64,000 nucleotides of DNA from Zizania palustris (lineage: Eukaryota > Streptophyta > Magnoliopsida > Poales > Poaceae). The DNA is taken from contig JAAALK010000283.1 in the NCBI GenBank assembly GCA_019279435.1, positions 7,254,001-7,318,000 on the forward strand, in the 5' to 3' direction. A program made the translations under genes and the position numbers. The notes below the pieces were generated by a model. It searched no databases. It had not been told where the DNA came from and saw only the letters and a list, made by a program, of their open reading frames with translations. Shown in pieces: positions 10,386 through 20,812 of this stretch (positions are counted from its first letter, which is position 1; the number at the start of each line of letters is the position of its first letter).

Positions 10386-13300
10386 ATGGCGAAAACCAAG
10401 AGTTCTGGAGCCCCTTCGGCCTTGGCTCGGCAGCAGGCGGCTGCAGCAGCGGCGGCTGCGGCGTTGGCGACGGTAACTCCAACACCCGCAACGGCATCCA
10501 TGGCGGCAGGAGGGGGAAATCCCCAAAATGTTGATGATCAAGGTCTCTGCCCACCATCAACGAAGTACTTGGACCAATCCTTCCAACTGTGACCTTCTAC
10601 CTGCAAAAGAGAATCACTGGCGGTCGCAGTAGAAGGGAAGATTAATACCGGAGTCATGATCTGCAAACCTAGAAAGGAACTCATCCCGTCGCCAAGGCCC
10701 GGAGAAGTGGTCGTCTTCGAAGCCTTCTTCAAAGCCGGCTTAGGCCTTCCAGCAGTGGACTTTTTGGCCGAGGTACTTGATTTGTTTCACGTCACCCTTC
10801 CTCAACTTTCTCCGAACGCAGTAGCTCGTTTAGCTATCTTTGAATGGGCGTTGAGAGCTGAAGGTTGTGAGGGGAGGGCAGAGATCTTCGCTGCGCTACA
10901 CAGAGCTTCGTGCCAGCCAAAAACCTTCGTAGGCCCCGGAGGTGAAAAAGTGGTAGTACCTTCGGAAGTATTAACTTCAGGCTTCGGGATGAATATGCCC
11001 TCCAATTTCCTTCTAAGGCCATCAATGCAAGATGGTACACCGACTGGGTCATGAGATGGTTTTATGCCGAAGTTGGGGCGAGCAATCCTCTGGCCGGACC
11101 TCTGAAAGACATCCAATTCCAGAAGGAAGCCTTAGTGCATCCAGACCAAGGCCAGCTCGAAGCTCGCCTTAGCTTACTTCAGAAGATCAGTCGAAGGTTG
11201 AGCATGCGAGACTTAGCCGAAGAGTTCCTCGGATTACAAATCCCTCCGCTGATGGCCAACTGGCCTATCATCTTCGAAGAGGATTCGGAAGGCGGTCTCC
11301 AAAAAATCACTTCGACTTCGAGCCCTGCAGGTAACTTTGAAAACAACATATATTATGCATATTCATTCGAAGAAGTAACTAAATTAATTCATTTTTTAGC
11401 TTCTTCAGCCCCTATTACTTCGGAGCAAATCGTACGGGCTTCAGAGAAGATTTTGGGCGCTCCAACTCCGACCGAAAAGGAATGGAGAATCAAGTTGGTC
11501 GGGAGTTGGGAGAGATTTAACAGTGTGGGGAATGCTGGAAATCATTCCGCCCCCTTTGATGGATTGGGTACCTTCGGAGAAAGGGCCCAAAAAGAGGAAA
11601 GCCGAAGTTGGGACTTCGAGCTCTGCCAAGACTCCAGTCAAGAAGGTGGCTCGGAAACCAAAGAATCCAGCACCTTCGAGCCCAAGGGCTTCAGTCTCTG
11701 ACTCCCAAGAGGACGAAGGGAGGTTGCTTACGCGTCTGATAGACGAAGATACATCTCAAAGGACTGCACAAGCCGAAGTACCTGCGAACGTGTCGGAGTC
11801 TCGAGATAACCTTGAGCAACCAAGAACTTCGGCAGTTCAAGAGGATTTACCTCAGGACGAAGTTCCTGTGGCTGAAGGTGGAGTCGAAGTTACTATGGCT
11901 TCGATGCCTGAAGAGGCAACGAGGACTGCTCAGGAAAATGTTCCTGCAGTCGAAGATTTAACGGCTGATTCGGACGAAGATCTCGCCTTCGATCCGCCAA
12001 ACAGCCCAATGATTACCCCTCGTCAGAATGTCGAAGGTAAACTTCGAATAATTCTTTTATGTTTATTTTGTGTATTTATACGATGTATAATACTTTTGTT
12101 TTTACAGAGTCCACTTCTGTGGAAGAGGTCCGTCAGGAAGAAATAATCCCTGGACCTTCGACGACTTCGGAGCCAATCACAAGTGCCAGTCAAATGGGAC
12201 CTGGAAGAGGCAAAAGGAATATAGAACCCCTCCCTGCTGCGAGTTCCGGATCAACTCCGTCTGATTCAACAGACGAGAGTCAATCTACTAAAGGGGGCCA
12301 GTCTCCAGGGGCTCCGAAGGCTACAGGCCAACACTCCGGCCCTTCGCTGGACGAGGATGACCAACAAGCGATAAGTATGCTCCCCATTCTAGCTCCTTTC
12401 TTAGGGCAAACAACTGGTCTTCGGACTTTGCTCGAGTCTTTGGATCGAGCTAGTCGCGACATAGGGGAGACCAACTTAGTGGCCATTCTAAGTAAAGCGG
12501 ACAGGTCGGAGCTCAACGCTGCTATGGAACGCGCAGCTTACCAGGTACGAAGTATTTGCTAAATAACATAGAATTCATCTACAAATAAATTTTTACCTTG
12601 GTTTTTCTTTTCGCAGCAAACAGTCTTGGCCCGAGCTGCGAATATATCGAATGATCAAGAAATCGCTCGCCTTCGAGAGGAAAATAACATCCTTCAACGG
12701 AATCTTACCATCTCGGAAAGCCGAGTGGTTCAGATGGACATTATAGTGTCAACGGAGCGCAGGGCCAGACAAGGTTTGGAGGCTGCGAATAAAGAGCTCG
12801 AAGCAGAAAGAATTGTGCTTCGAGCTGAAATTGAAAGAATGCAGGCGGAGCATGCTACTGCGGGGACCGAGCTTGTCAGACTCCAAGAGGAAGCTAGCCA
12901 GCTTTTGAACCAAAAGAATATCTTGACTACTGAAACTGCTAGACTTTCTGGGGTTCTAGGAGAGGTAACTTCGATGAAGGACGTACTGAACGAAGATAAG
13001 CTGAAGTCTGAGAAGGTAGCTGCGGAAGTTATGAATCAACTGCTAGGTGTTCTGGAGTACTTCGGTACTACTAGGACACTTCCTTCTGATGATAACATTT
13101 CTCTTCTGCGCCGGTTGAAAAGGATTAAAGGAGTGGCGAAGCAGATGAAGACAGCAGGCATTCGATACGGAGAACTCTCCGGACAAGTGGCTGCTGTTGG
13201 CCTACTTTGCTACTACGAAGATCTGGGCGGATCGATAACTCCGAGCGCAGGAGAGGGCCCAATTACCTTCGACGATGAGCGGCTTTTGACTCCTTCCGAA

Positions 13301-14011
13301 GGTGTGGCCGCTGCCTGGCGAGCCTTCCAGACTTCATGGAGAGCCGAAGGTCGTTCTGCGATCAAGGCCTGGATCGACGAAGGACAACGCCAGAAACAAG
13401 CTCGGACCCAGGCTTCAAGCAGTCAGCCTCCTCCGAACCCGCAGGTTTAGAAATACCTTAGGATTTTTGGCTATGTAAAGCTTTATGCTTATGAACATTT
13501 ATCAATGAAAATTTGTTTATCATATTTTTAGGCTTTGCCTCATACGGAAGATATCGAAGTGTTAGACATTAACGACGAACTTTGCTCATTATGGACCACC
13601 TTCGATCTTCTAAAAGCTTATAAGCGTCCTCGATTTTTAGTGCCTCGAGATAGCTCCGATGTAATTGCGCCCGAAGTAATCAAAGATATACTATCTTATA
13701 TTAAAGATGAAGAAAAAGAGGTTAACTTGAACACTTCATCTTCTAAAGACGTTATATAGTCTGAAGACGAAGATGAAGTTCGAAGTAAAAAACCTGAAGA
13801 ACTTGGAAACTGGGAAAGGAGCCCCGAACGGCTTCGACCTTGGGCCGAGCTTCAACAAGAACAGAAGGACTTTAGAGCTTCGAAGAGAGGCAAGAGAGTT
13901 AAACGCAAAGTTGTTAGAACTCCCAGCGCTGGAACTAGTCGTTCCAATCCTAGCTCTATAGATCGAAGAGGTCTTCGATTCCTTCTTGGTATACATACCA
14001 ATTTTTCATGA
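10386..14011 (+). pseudogene. Antisense gene of Tat-1 (gypsy-type transposon domain, coiled coil), spliced, with frame breaks
   Basis: Opposite in strand to gag-pol. Inferred exons are 10386..11330, 11400..12036, 12108..12544, 12617..13444 and 13532..14011, with GT..AG introns of 69, 71, 72 and 87 bp. It starts MAKTKSSGAP with an Ala-rich run. The core has GEVVVFEAFFKAGLGLP and LPQLSPNAVARLAIFEWALR. An acidic, low-complexity part with KKRKAE (nuclear-signal-like) follows, then a long coiled coil (exon 4) and a C-terminus ending RFLLGIHTNFS. The core matches what is annotated as a putative gypsy-type transposon domain (Transposase_28); its biochemical function is unknown. Breaks: TGA at 10590, a frameshift at about 10,930-10,965, another at about 11,560-11,585, and TAG at 13757. 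Confidence 0.8.
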
Positions 14012-14458
14012 TGTAATCTGTAAACATATTTGTTCGAATAATGAATACCGATTTAAAATTGTCTCCATATTTACTAGCCCCTCTTTGGGGATAAGCAACT
14101 TCGAACTGTATTCAAAGATGGTTATGCGCAAAGAAAAACTCCGGAGTACAATTTTTTGGGGTTCGGAGCCCCTCCGCAATTTAAAGATCTTTTAAAATCT
14201 TATAAAATGTCTTCGACTATTTGTAGTCTGAAGAATGGCAACTTAGTACCCTTGTTTTGTGAAAGAAATTACTTGAGATAACTTTTAGGACACCTTAGTG
14301 TCTTAAATAATTTGTCACTTTGGACTATGTTAACAGACATTCGAAGCTCATGGCTCAAACTCTGTTTTGCTTTGGCCACCTTCGGCTCTTTTTTGCGAAC
14401 TCTGTCAAACCAATGATTCAGAGTTTGCAATGGTCTCTTTGGACTCTTTTTATGGATG

Positions 14459-14671
14459 TCTACCAGCCAATGGCTTGGACTCCGCATATTTTGGCCACCT
14501 TCGGCTCTTTTTACGGAAGTCTACCAGCCAATGGCTTGGACTCCGCATGTTTTGGCCACCTTCGGCTCTTTTTACGGAAGTCTACCAGCCAATGGCTTGG
14601 ACTCCGCATGTTTTGGCCACCTTCGGCTCTTTTTACGGAAGTCTACCAGCCAATGGCTTGGACTCCGCATG
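14459..14671. repeat. 61-bp tandem array between the antisense gene and pol in Tat-1
   Basis: Units starting TCTACCAGCCAATGGCTTGG begin at 14459, 14520, 14581 and 14642. Three are full 61-bp copies, nearly identical, and the fourth is partial. Degenerate copies flank the array from about 14370 to 14730. Open frames across it are translations of the repeat. Known: the 3' untranslated part of Tat/Ogre-type elements often holds tandem repeats that can expand into satellite DNA. Confidence 0.95.
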
Positions 14672-14930
14672 ATGTGGTTTTGGGCTCTTTTATGGATGCC
14701 TACAAGCCGGTGGCTTGGACTCCGGATTATGTCAGCCCCCACGTCGGAAACTTCGAACCAATGATTCGAAGTCCAAAAATATGATTCAGCTTCATGACAC
14801 TTCCCTCTCGGTCAACCCCGTGGTTCCAGTGCGTCCACTCGGAAGCTGGAGGTTTATGAGGGGAAGGCACTATCTGGACCATATGCTTTATTAATTCAGA
14901 AGATGATTAAAAGTGATTTACAAGAAGCCC

Positions 14931-15947
14931 TTATGCGAAGTATCGCTTTAGGTGCTCCGCATGCCAAGTATGTGCTAACTCTTCACCTTCTAAATTAGCT
15001 AATTTAAAAGAGCCAGGGCGTCCTGAACGAACAATTAGGTATGGACCTTCCCATTTATTTCCTAACTTCCCTGGCGCTATAATGCTTCGTAGAACAAGAT
15101 GACCCGGTCTTAGTTCATTGAGCTTAACCTTCGGGTCAAACCAAGCCTTCGTCTGCTGATGATACTTTGATAAATTTGCGACAGCTCGAAGTCTTGTTTC
15201 TTCTGATAGATCTAGCGAAGCTTGTCTTTCTTCTTCAATCTCCAGTTCGGTGCTGCGAAGTGATCCTCCTTTGAGCTCTGTTGGAGTCATAGCTTCATCT
15301 CCGAATAGTAGACTGAATGGAGTAAAACCTGTGGACCTTGTTTGCGTAGTCCGAATGGACTACAAAATCTTCGGAAGCTCTTCGGTCCACAGTCCTTTTG
15401 CTAATCCTACTATCCTTCGATTTAGCCCTGACAAAATATTTCCATTGGCTCTTTCTACGGCTCCATTAGACTGAGGATGCCTCACTGCAGCAAAACATAA
15501 CTGAATGCCTAGATCTTCGCAAAACTTCCTGAAAGGTTCTGCATCGAACTGCGTTCCATTATCAACTGTGAGTTGTCTAGGCACTCCGAACCGGCAAATG
15601 ATATTCTTCCAAAATAATTTCTGTACATTGTTCGAAGTGATAGCTGTTAAGGGCTCTGCTTCTACCCACTTTGAAAAATATTCAATAGCTACCACTGCGA
15701 ACTTTAGATTTCCCTTGGCTACTGGAAAGGGACCAATTAAATTCATACCCCATCTGGCCATAGGCCATACCGGAGCAATAACTTGAAGAGCTGTTGGTGG
15801 GCGATGACTTCGTCGACCCATCCACTGACATCCTTGACAAGTGCGGACTAAGCTCTCCGCATCAGCTGTTATTGTAGGCCTTCGTGAATTTCTCGAAAAA
15901 TTTCTTGACCTTCGGCCTGAGATATACATCGGAGTAAAGGGGAACAT
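14931..15947 (-). pseudogene. Tat-1 integrase, core and C-terminal domain
   Basis: The minus-strand frame reads TCQGCQWMG (CxxC of the zinc domain), WGMNLIGPFP and DNGTQFDAEPF, then the HPQSNGAVERANG region: the D, D, E catalytic triad. A TAG at 15362-15360 follows ELPKIL, after which the same frame continues to the C-terminal DNA-binding part (KVKLNELRPGHLVLR.., GPYLIVRSGRPGSFKL) and a TAG at 14931. The N-terminal histidine half of the HHCC finger is missing: the text jumps from REIHEG to PTITADAES. A deletion joined at a GGCCT repeat can explain this. The protein would be inactive. Confidence 0.88.
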
Positions 15948-17062
15948 ACTCTGGCCTTGTATAAAATACCGTTGATTATTTGATAATTTCTAGCCCTAAG
16001 ATTCAATCTTGAAAGTTGTGGCTCTTCAGGCAAATTTGTTCCTCCTTGTAAAAGTTCCATGATTGAATTTTTCCAATCTGCACTTGGAATGCAAAGAATC
16101 TCTGCAGAGGGAATTTGTGGCACCGAAGGTGTACTGAGCTCTTCATAGAAAGCTTCTTCTGGTACATCCACAGCTCCGGCTATAGCTTTTGCTAAGATGT
16201 CTGCTTGCACATTTTCTGCTCTTGGTATACTCCGAATGGAAATACCCTTGAAGTGTGCTTCGATCTTACGGATTTCTTCTAAGTACTTTGCAAGCTGTGG
16301 ATGCCGAACCTGAAAACTTTTATCTACGTGCCCTGCTACTATTTGAGAGTCTGTCTTTATAACAACTCTTGTAGCCCCTAGAGCACGTGCTTTTCGGAGT
16401 CCCAGTAAAATCCCTTTATACTCCGCTATATTATTGGTAGACTTAAAGTTGAGTCTTGCGGAGTACATTGCTCTTTGCCCTGAAGGCGAAATTAATACTG
16501 CTCCAATGCCTTCTCCGGATGCTTGGAAAGCCCCATCAGAATAAACAGTCCAAACTCTGTCGCTTGACTTCTCCGGAACTAAAGTTGCAGGTGGAGTCCA
16601 TTCTGCTACAAAATCTGCTAAGACTTGCGATTTGATTGCTGTCCTTGCCAGAAAAGATATGCCGAAGGGTGCTAGCTCAACTGCCCACTTCCCAATCCTT
16701 CTAGTGGAATCCTTACTTCGGAGCATATCTCCCAAAGGATATGAAGTTGGTACGATTATATTGTGAGCCAAAAAATAATGTCTTAATTTCCTCGAAGCCA
16801 TTATCCGAGCATAAACGAACTTTTCGAGTTCGGAGTATCTTGTTTTCGCTCCTGATAATGCTTCGGACACAAAATAAACAGGATTTTGTACCAACTTCCC
16901 ATTGAAATCCACTTCTTTGACAAGGACTGCACTGACAGCAGAACCTGAAGCTGCAAGGTAAAGGAGTAGGGTTTCATCCGCAGTAGGCACCGTGAGTGTA
17001 GCGAGATTACTGAGATACTCTTTAATATATTCAAAGCTTTTTACACTCCGGTGTCCATGCAA
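15869..17062 (-). pseudogene. Tat-1 RNase H (degenerate) plus archaeal-type RNase H (aRNH)
   Basis: The first part is the Ty3-type RNase H, but the catalytic-Asp motif (usually TDAS) reads LAASGSAVSAVLV, so the first acidic residue is lost. It is followed by the connection AEWTPPA and a second RNase H with an intact-looking acidic set: YSDGAF, NNIAEYKGILLGL, IKTDSQIV and ENVQADILAK. Known: Tat elements acquired a second RNase H whose activity is thought to replace the decayed first one. The frame differs from the RT frame by a 1-nt shift near 17031-17062. The reading ends at IHEGLQ, where the deletion into the integrase occurs. Confidence 0.88.
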
Positions 17063-18701
17063 AATCTTCGGACCCTTTCAATGCTTTAAATATAGGCAAG
17101 CTTCTCTCCGCAGACCTTGATAAAAACCTGCTAAGTGCTGCCAGACGCCCGATCAGCTTTTGCACTTGCTTTAAATTTTCTAGAGGAGCCATCTTTTGTA
17201 GCGCAGTTATTTGAGTAGGGCTAGCTTCAATCCTCCTGCTTGAAACTAAATACCCTAACAATTTTCCAGCCTTAGCTCCGAAGATACACTTTTCGGGGTT
17301 AAGACGGATCCCACATGCCCGAAGGCTATTAAATGTTTCTGCTAAGTCTAGGCTATGTTGGTGCTTTAAAGCACTCTTTATTACAATATCATCCATATAG
17401 GCCTCCACATTGCGACCTAATTGATGACCTAAAGCCTTAGCAACTAACCTCGAAAAAGTAGCCCCGGCATTTCTTAAGCCAAAAGGCATTCTTACATAAC
17501 AAAAGACTCCCGAAGGAGTTACGAAGCTTGTCTTGATCTCATCTTCGCGCTTCAACCATATTTGATGATAACCAGAATACGCGTCAAGGAAGCTTAATAA
17601 CTTCGAACCTGCGGTGGAGTCGACCAATTGATCAATTCGGGGCATGGGGTAGGGGTCACGAGGGCATGCTTTATTCAAGGATGTGAAATAAATGCACATG
17701 CGCCACTTTCCGGAAGATTTCTTTTTGACGAAGACTGGGTTGGCTAACCATTCTGTGTGAGCCACTTCTCTAATAATCCCAGCCTTCAACAATTTTTCAA
17801 CTTCGTCTTTTGCCAGAACAACTCTTTCTGCAGACATTTTTCGAAGTCCTTGCCGAACAGGCCGGGCCTTCGGGTTTACGAGCAAACTATGCTCAATGAT
17901 ATCCCGATTGACTCCGGTGATATCTTCGTCAGACCAAGCGAAGACATCTAAATTCTCTTCCACCACCTTTTCCAAGGAGGTTGCAACTTCTGGAGGTAAA
18001 TCTTTACCAAATTGAAATGTATATTCTTTACCATCTTTCACAATGATCTTCGCTGCGATCTCTCCTTCGGGACTTGGTCTCGGGAAGGATTTCTTTGAAG
18101 CTTCGGAAGGGCCTGAAAAATTTTCTTGATTATCTTGTACATTGTTTACTTGTCTTGGATCAAGAGGGGGACCATGACCATATTCTGCTCTTCGGGCGAT
18201 AGCTTGATCTCCGAAGACAGTAAGGACTCCTGCTTGTGTGGGCATCTTCATGCACAAATAATTGTGATGCGCCACAGCTCCGAACTGGTTTAGCATGCCT
18301 CTTCCAAAGATGACGTTGTAGGCATACGGGGCATCTACAACATCGAAGATTACTTCTTCAGTTCGGGCCAACAAACCTTCTCCGAAGGTAACTTCCAGGC
18401 CTATTTGGCCGAGTGCATCAAGCGGAGGTCCTGCGAAGCCTTGCAACGGACGAGCCACTGGAAGAAGGTGCTTTCTGGAAATGCACAATTGATCGAAGGC
18501 TTGAACAAAAATAATGTCTGCCGAGCTACCTCCGTCAATCAACACTCTTCGAACTTCAGTGCCCGCAATATCAGCAGTAACAACAAGTGGGTCTGCATGC
18601 GGGAATTTAATGCCAGCTGCATCCTCTGCAGAAAAAGATATCGGTACATGAGACCACTCCGGCATAGCAGCTGCAGATGACGAAGTCCCAATGTGGCCCA
18701 C
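17031..18701 (-). pseudogene. Tat-1 aspartic protease and reverse transcriptase
   Basis: Domain order is protease (RRVLIDGGSSADIIF, with DGGS in place of the usual DSGA), a spacer, then RT with WRMCIYFTSLNKACPRDPYPMP, FLDAYSGYHQI, MPFGLRNAGATF and the catalytic AYMDDIVIKS. The thumb and connection (KLIGRLAALSRFLSRSAERSLPIFKALKG) follow to the stop after ECKKL. It is in the same frame as gag, separated only by TGA at 18722-18720, so gag-pol was one polyprotein frame. Tat-3 carries Arg at the position of that TGA (SKRKRREYVREVGHIG). The segment is internally uninterrupted for 556 codons. Confidence 0.92.
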
Positions 18702-18719
18702 TTCTCTGACGTAATCTCT

Positions 18720-20255
18720 TCACTGTCTTTTTGACATGCTTCCGAGGGTACCTCCTCCGGAGATGGGGAGGACTACTCTTTTCCTTCGGTCTTGCCCTTC
18801 CTCTTGCTTCGGAGGTGGCATAACATTGGCCACTGGAGGGTGTCTTGCGGCTTCGATGTTTTCTATCCGCGCCACAGCCTGGACCGGCTCCGGGCGCGCT
18901 GCAGCTGGAACTCGGTCGGTAGTACCTCGACCCGAAGTTCTTTCTAGATATTCTCCTCTTAGAGTGAGTATAGCCTTGCAGGTATCAGTTGCATGGCTTC
19001 GATTTTCACCATGAATGCAGCAGAAAAGGATCTGGCCTTTGCCAGTCGTTTTCCTTGGCGGCCTCCAGCCGCTGACCTTGTTCCCCGAAGGCTGTGGAGC
19101 TCTCTGTGTGAACTTTTTCGGGGGTGCAATGTTCAAGACTTCAGAACGAGGGTGCTTTTGCCCCCTTCTCCGATCATGTTGAGCTTCGAAGACTGGTTCT
19201 TGCGGCTGCGCCGAAGTTTTTACTTCTACTTTTACTTCTTGCAATATGGATGGAGTAGCTGCAGTTCTTCGAAGCCAACCCTCTTCCGACCTCGCATACT
19301 CCTCGAAGTATGACATCAGCTGAGAAACCGAGGATATGCTTTTCCGATGAAGCTTATCCAGGAGGCCTTGATGAGTGACACCTTCCCGAGCTGCATCAAC
19401 TACCGAAGATGTAGACAACCCTCAGATCTGCGACTTCGTATGAGCGAAGCGCTTGAAATATTGCCTCAATGTCTCTCCACGGAGCTGCTTCACCTGGAAA
19501 AGGCTTCCCATTGACATTGGAGGCACGAAGGTGCCTTGAAAATTGCTTACGAACTTCTTCTTCAGCTGCCCCCATGAATTAATTGATCCTGGCTTCAAAG
19601 ACCAGAACCACCTTAATGCCACTCCTTGAAGAGCTAAGGGGAAGCATTTTTCCATGGTATCTCGAACTCCTCCACTAGCTTCAATTGCTAGGGCATAAGA
19701 ACAGACAAACTCTCCGGGATCTTCATCTCCAGCATACTTATAGAGCTTCAAAGTCTTAAACTTCGGATCAAAGCGAACTTCCTGTAGCTCAGGATATAGC
19801 GGAGATTCAGTATCGAAGGATGCGTTCTCCGGGGCTTCAGGATAAATGGGTTCGTCATCTTCAGGCCCTTCTGGAATAGTTGGGACGGCTTGAGAGCGAA
19901 GCCTGTTCGCGACTTCTTGCCGCCATCTTGCTACTTCAGCTTGGAGGCTAGCCATTTGAGTGGCCGTATCTCCAAGATTGTCTTCATCTCCTCCGAATGG
20001 GTCTTCCGGGTCTTGAGAACCAAGGGGATCAGTTCGAAGTGGGATTGAAGGTGGAAGAGAGACTCCGGGTGGTCGAAGTATAGAAGGAGTTGGCGGAGGA
20101 ACTCCGTATGTTCGAGGGATGGAAACTCCTTCCGGAGTTTGAGGTGGAGGGAATGTCGAAGGCCCTCCGACCTCAACCGTGTCGGATGGTGCCTCTCCGG
20201 AGATCCGAGAGGACCTCCGAACAGGGTTACGAGGTGTACTCCGCTTAGGAGGCAT
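18720..20255 (-). pseudogene. Tat-1 gag
   Basis: The ATG at 20255 begins MPPKRSTPRNPVRRSS. A Pro-rich N-terminal region is followed by the capsid-like retrotransposon gag domain (DEDPGEFVCSYALAIEASGG, ALRWFWSLKPGSINSW, FVSNFQGTF, LRGETLRQYFKRF). The frame is broken by TGA at 19424-19422 (HTKSQI-stop-GLSTSS) and by TGA at 18722-18720 before the protease. Nucleocapsid-type sequence FCCIHGENRSHATDTC (a Cys/His motif) lies at about 18975-19020. Both stops are single-codon and the reading frame is otherwise continuous into protease. The first fits CGA to TGA, a CpG transition. Confidence 0.9.
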
Positions 20256-20299
20256 GATGTAAGAAATTGGTAGAGAATGAAGTTTTTTGGACTAGGTTC

Positions 20300-20317
20300 C
20301 CCACGGACGGCGCCAAC
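20300..20317 (-). other. Tat-1 primer-binding site
   Basis: Directly inside the 5' LTR the minus strand reads GTTGGCGCCGTCCGTGGGG, the same sequence as in Tat-2. It resembles the 3' end complement of tRNA-Asp (TGGCGCCGT core). It marks this side as the start of minus-strand DNA synthesis and fixes the element orientation. Confidence 0.85.
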
Positions 20318-20812
20318 TGTTGGCGTAGAAGATTACGCTAACACGTTTCTGTAGATTAGAAACTGACAAACAAAGTGTTTGCGAAGTGAACTGTTCTAAG
20401 CCTCTGAAAGGATAACAACTTAGAATAGTTCGAATGTGTATATTGAATAACTTATATTCGGTCCCCATTACAGGGTGAAATGGGGGGTATTTATAAGCCC
20501 AAATATTAAGGAAAAGACCTATTTACCCCTCTATTACAACCGACATAGTGGATACTATTCGGTACCCTTGATAGGGCTAAAATGGTAAAAGACTAATCTA
20601 ATAAGATAAAAGATAAATCTTCCATCTTAACTGGCAGAAAAGATCTCAAAGAGCCTTAGTTCGAAGATATACTCCGAACCAAGGCCCATCTTCATACTTC
20701 GAGCTTGACTCAGGACATCTTCGAAGATGGACATCTGGAAACCTTCGAATCCATTATCTGCCTTTGTGCTGTTACGGCAATAACCCTGAGGATGGAATAT
20801 TTTCCCCCAACA
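20318..20812 (-). repeat. Tat-1 5' LTR
   Basis: 495 bp, TGTTGGCGTAGAAG to CCCCCAACA on the plus strand. The transcriptional promoter copy has TATAAATA on the minus strand at 20488-20495, about 230 bp upstream of gag-side sequence. It is followed by the target duplicate ATTAC (20813-20817). Confidence 0.95.

Larger units (their letters stand above)
9442..20812 (-). mobile_element. Tat-1: Tat-lineage Ty3/gypsy retrotransposon, complete with both LTRs
   Basis: It is bounded by two 495-bp LTRs (TGTTGGC..CCAACA) and by 5-bp duplications ATTAC at 9437-9441 and 20813-20817. Transcription orientation is minus, with the PBS next to the right LTR and the PPT next to the left one. Gene order along the minus strand is gag, protease, RT, RNase H, archaeal-type RNase H, integrase, a tandem array, then an antisense (plus-strand) spliced gene. 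The second RNase H and the antisense gene mark the Tat lineage. By eye the LTRs differ at about eight positions, so the insertion is recent. All proteins are nevertheless interrupted. Confidence 0.95.

Noticed and set aside
14320..14784. Three overlapping plus-strand frames with a repeated protein motif
   Set aside because: They are translations of the 61-bp tandem array in all three frames. The unit is not a multiple of three, so the phase changes from unit to unit.
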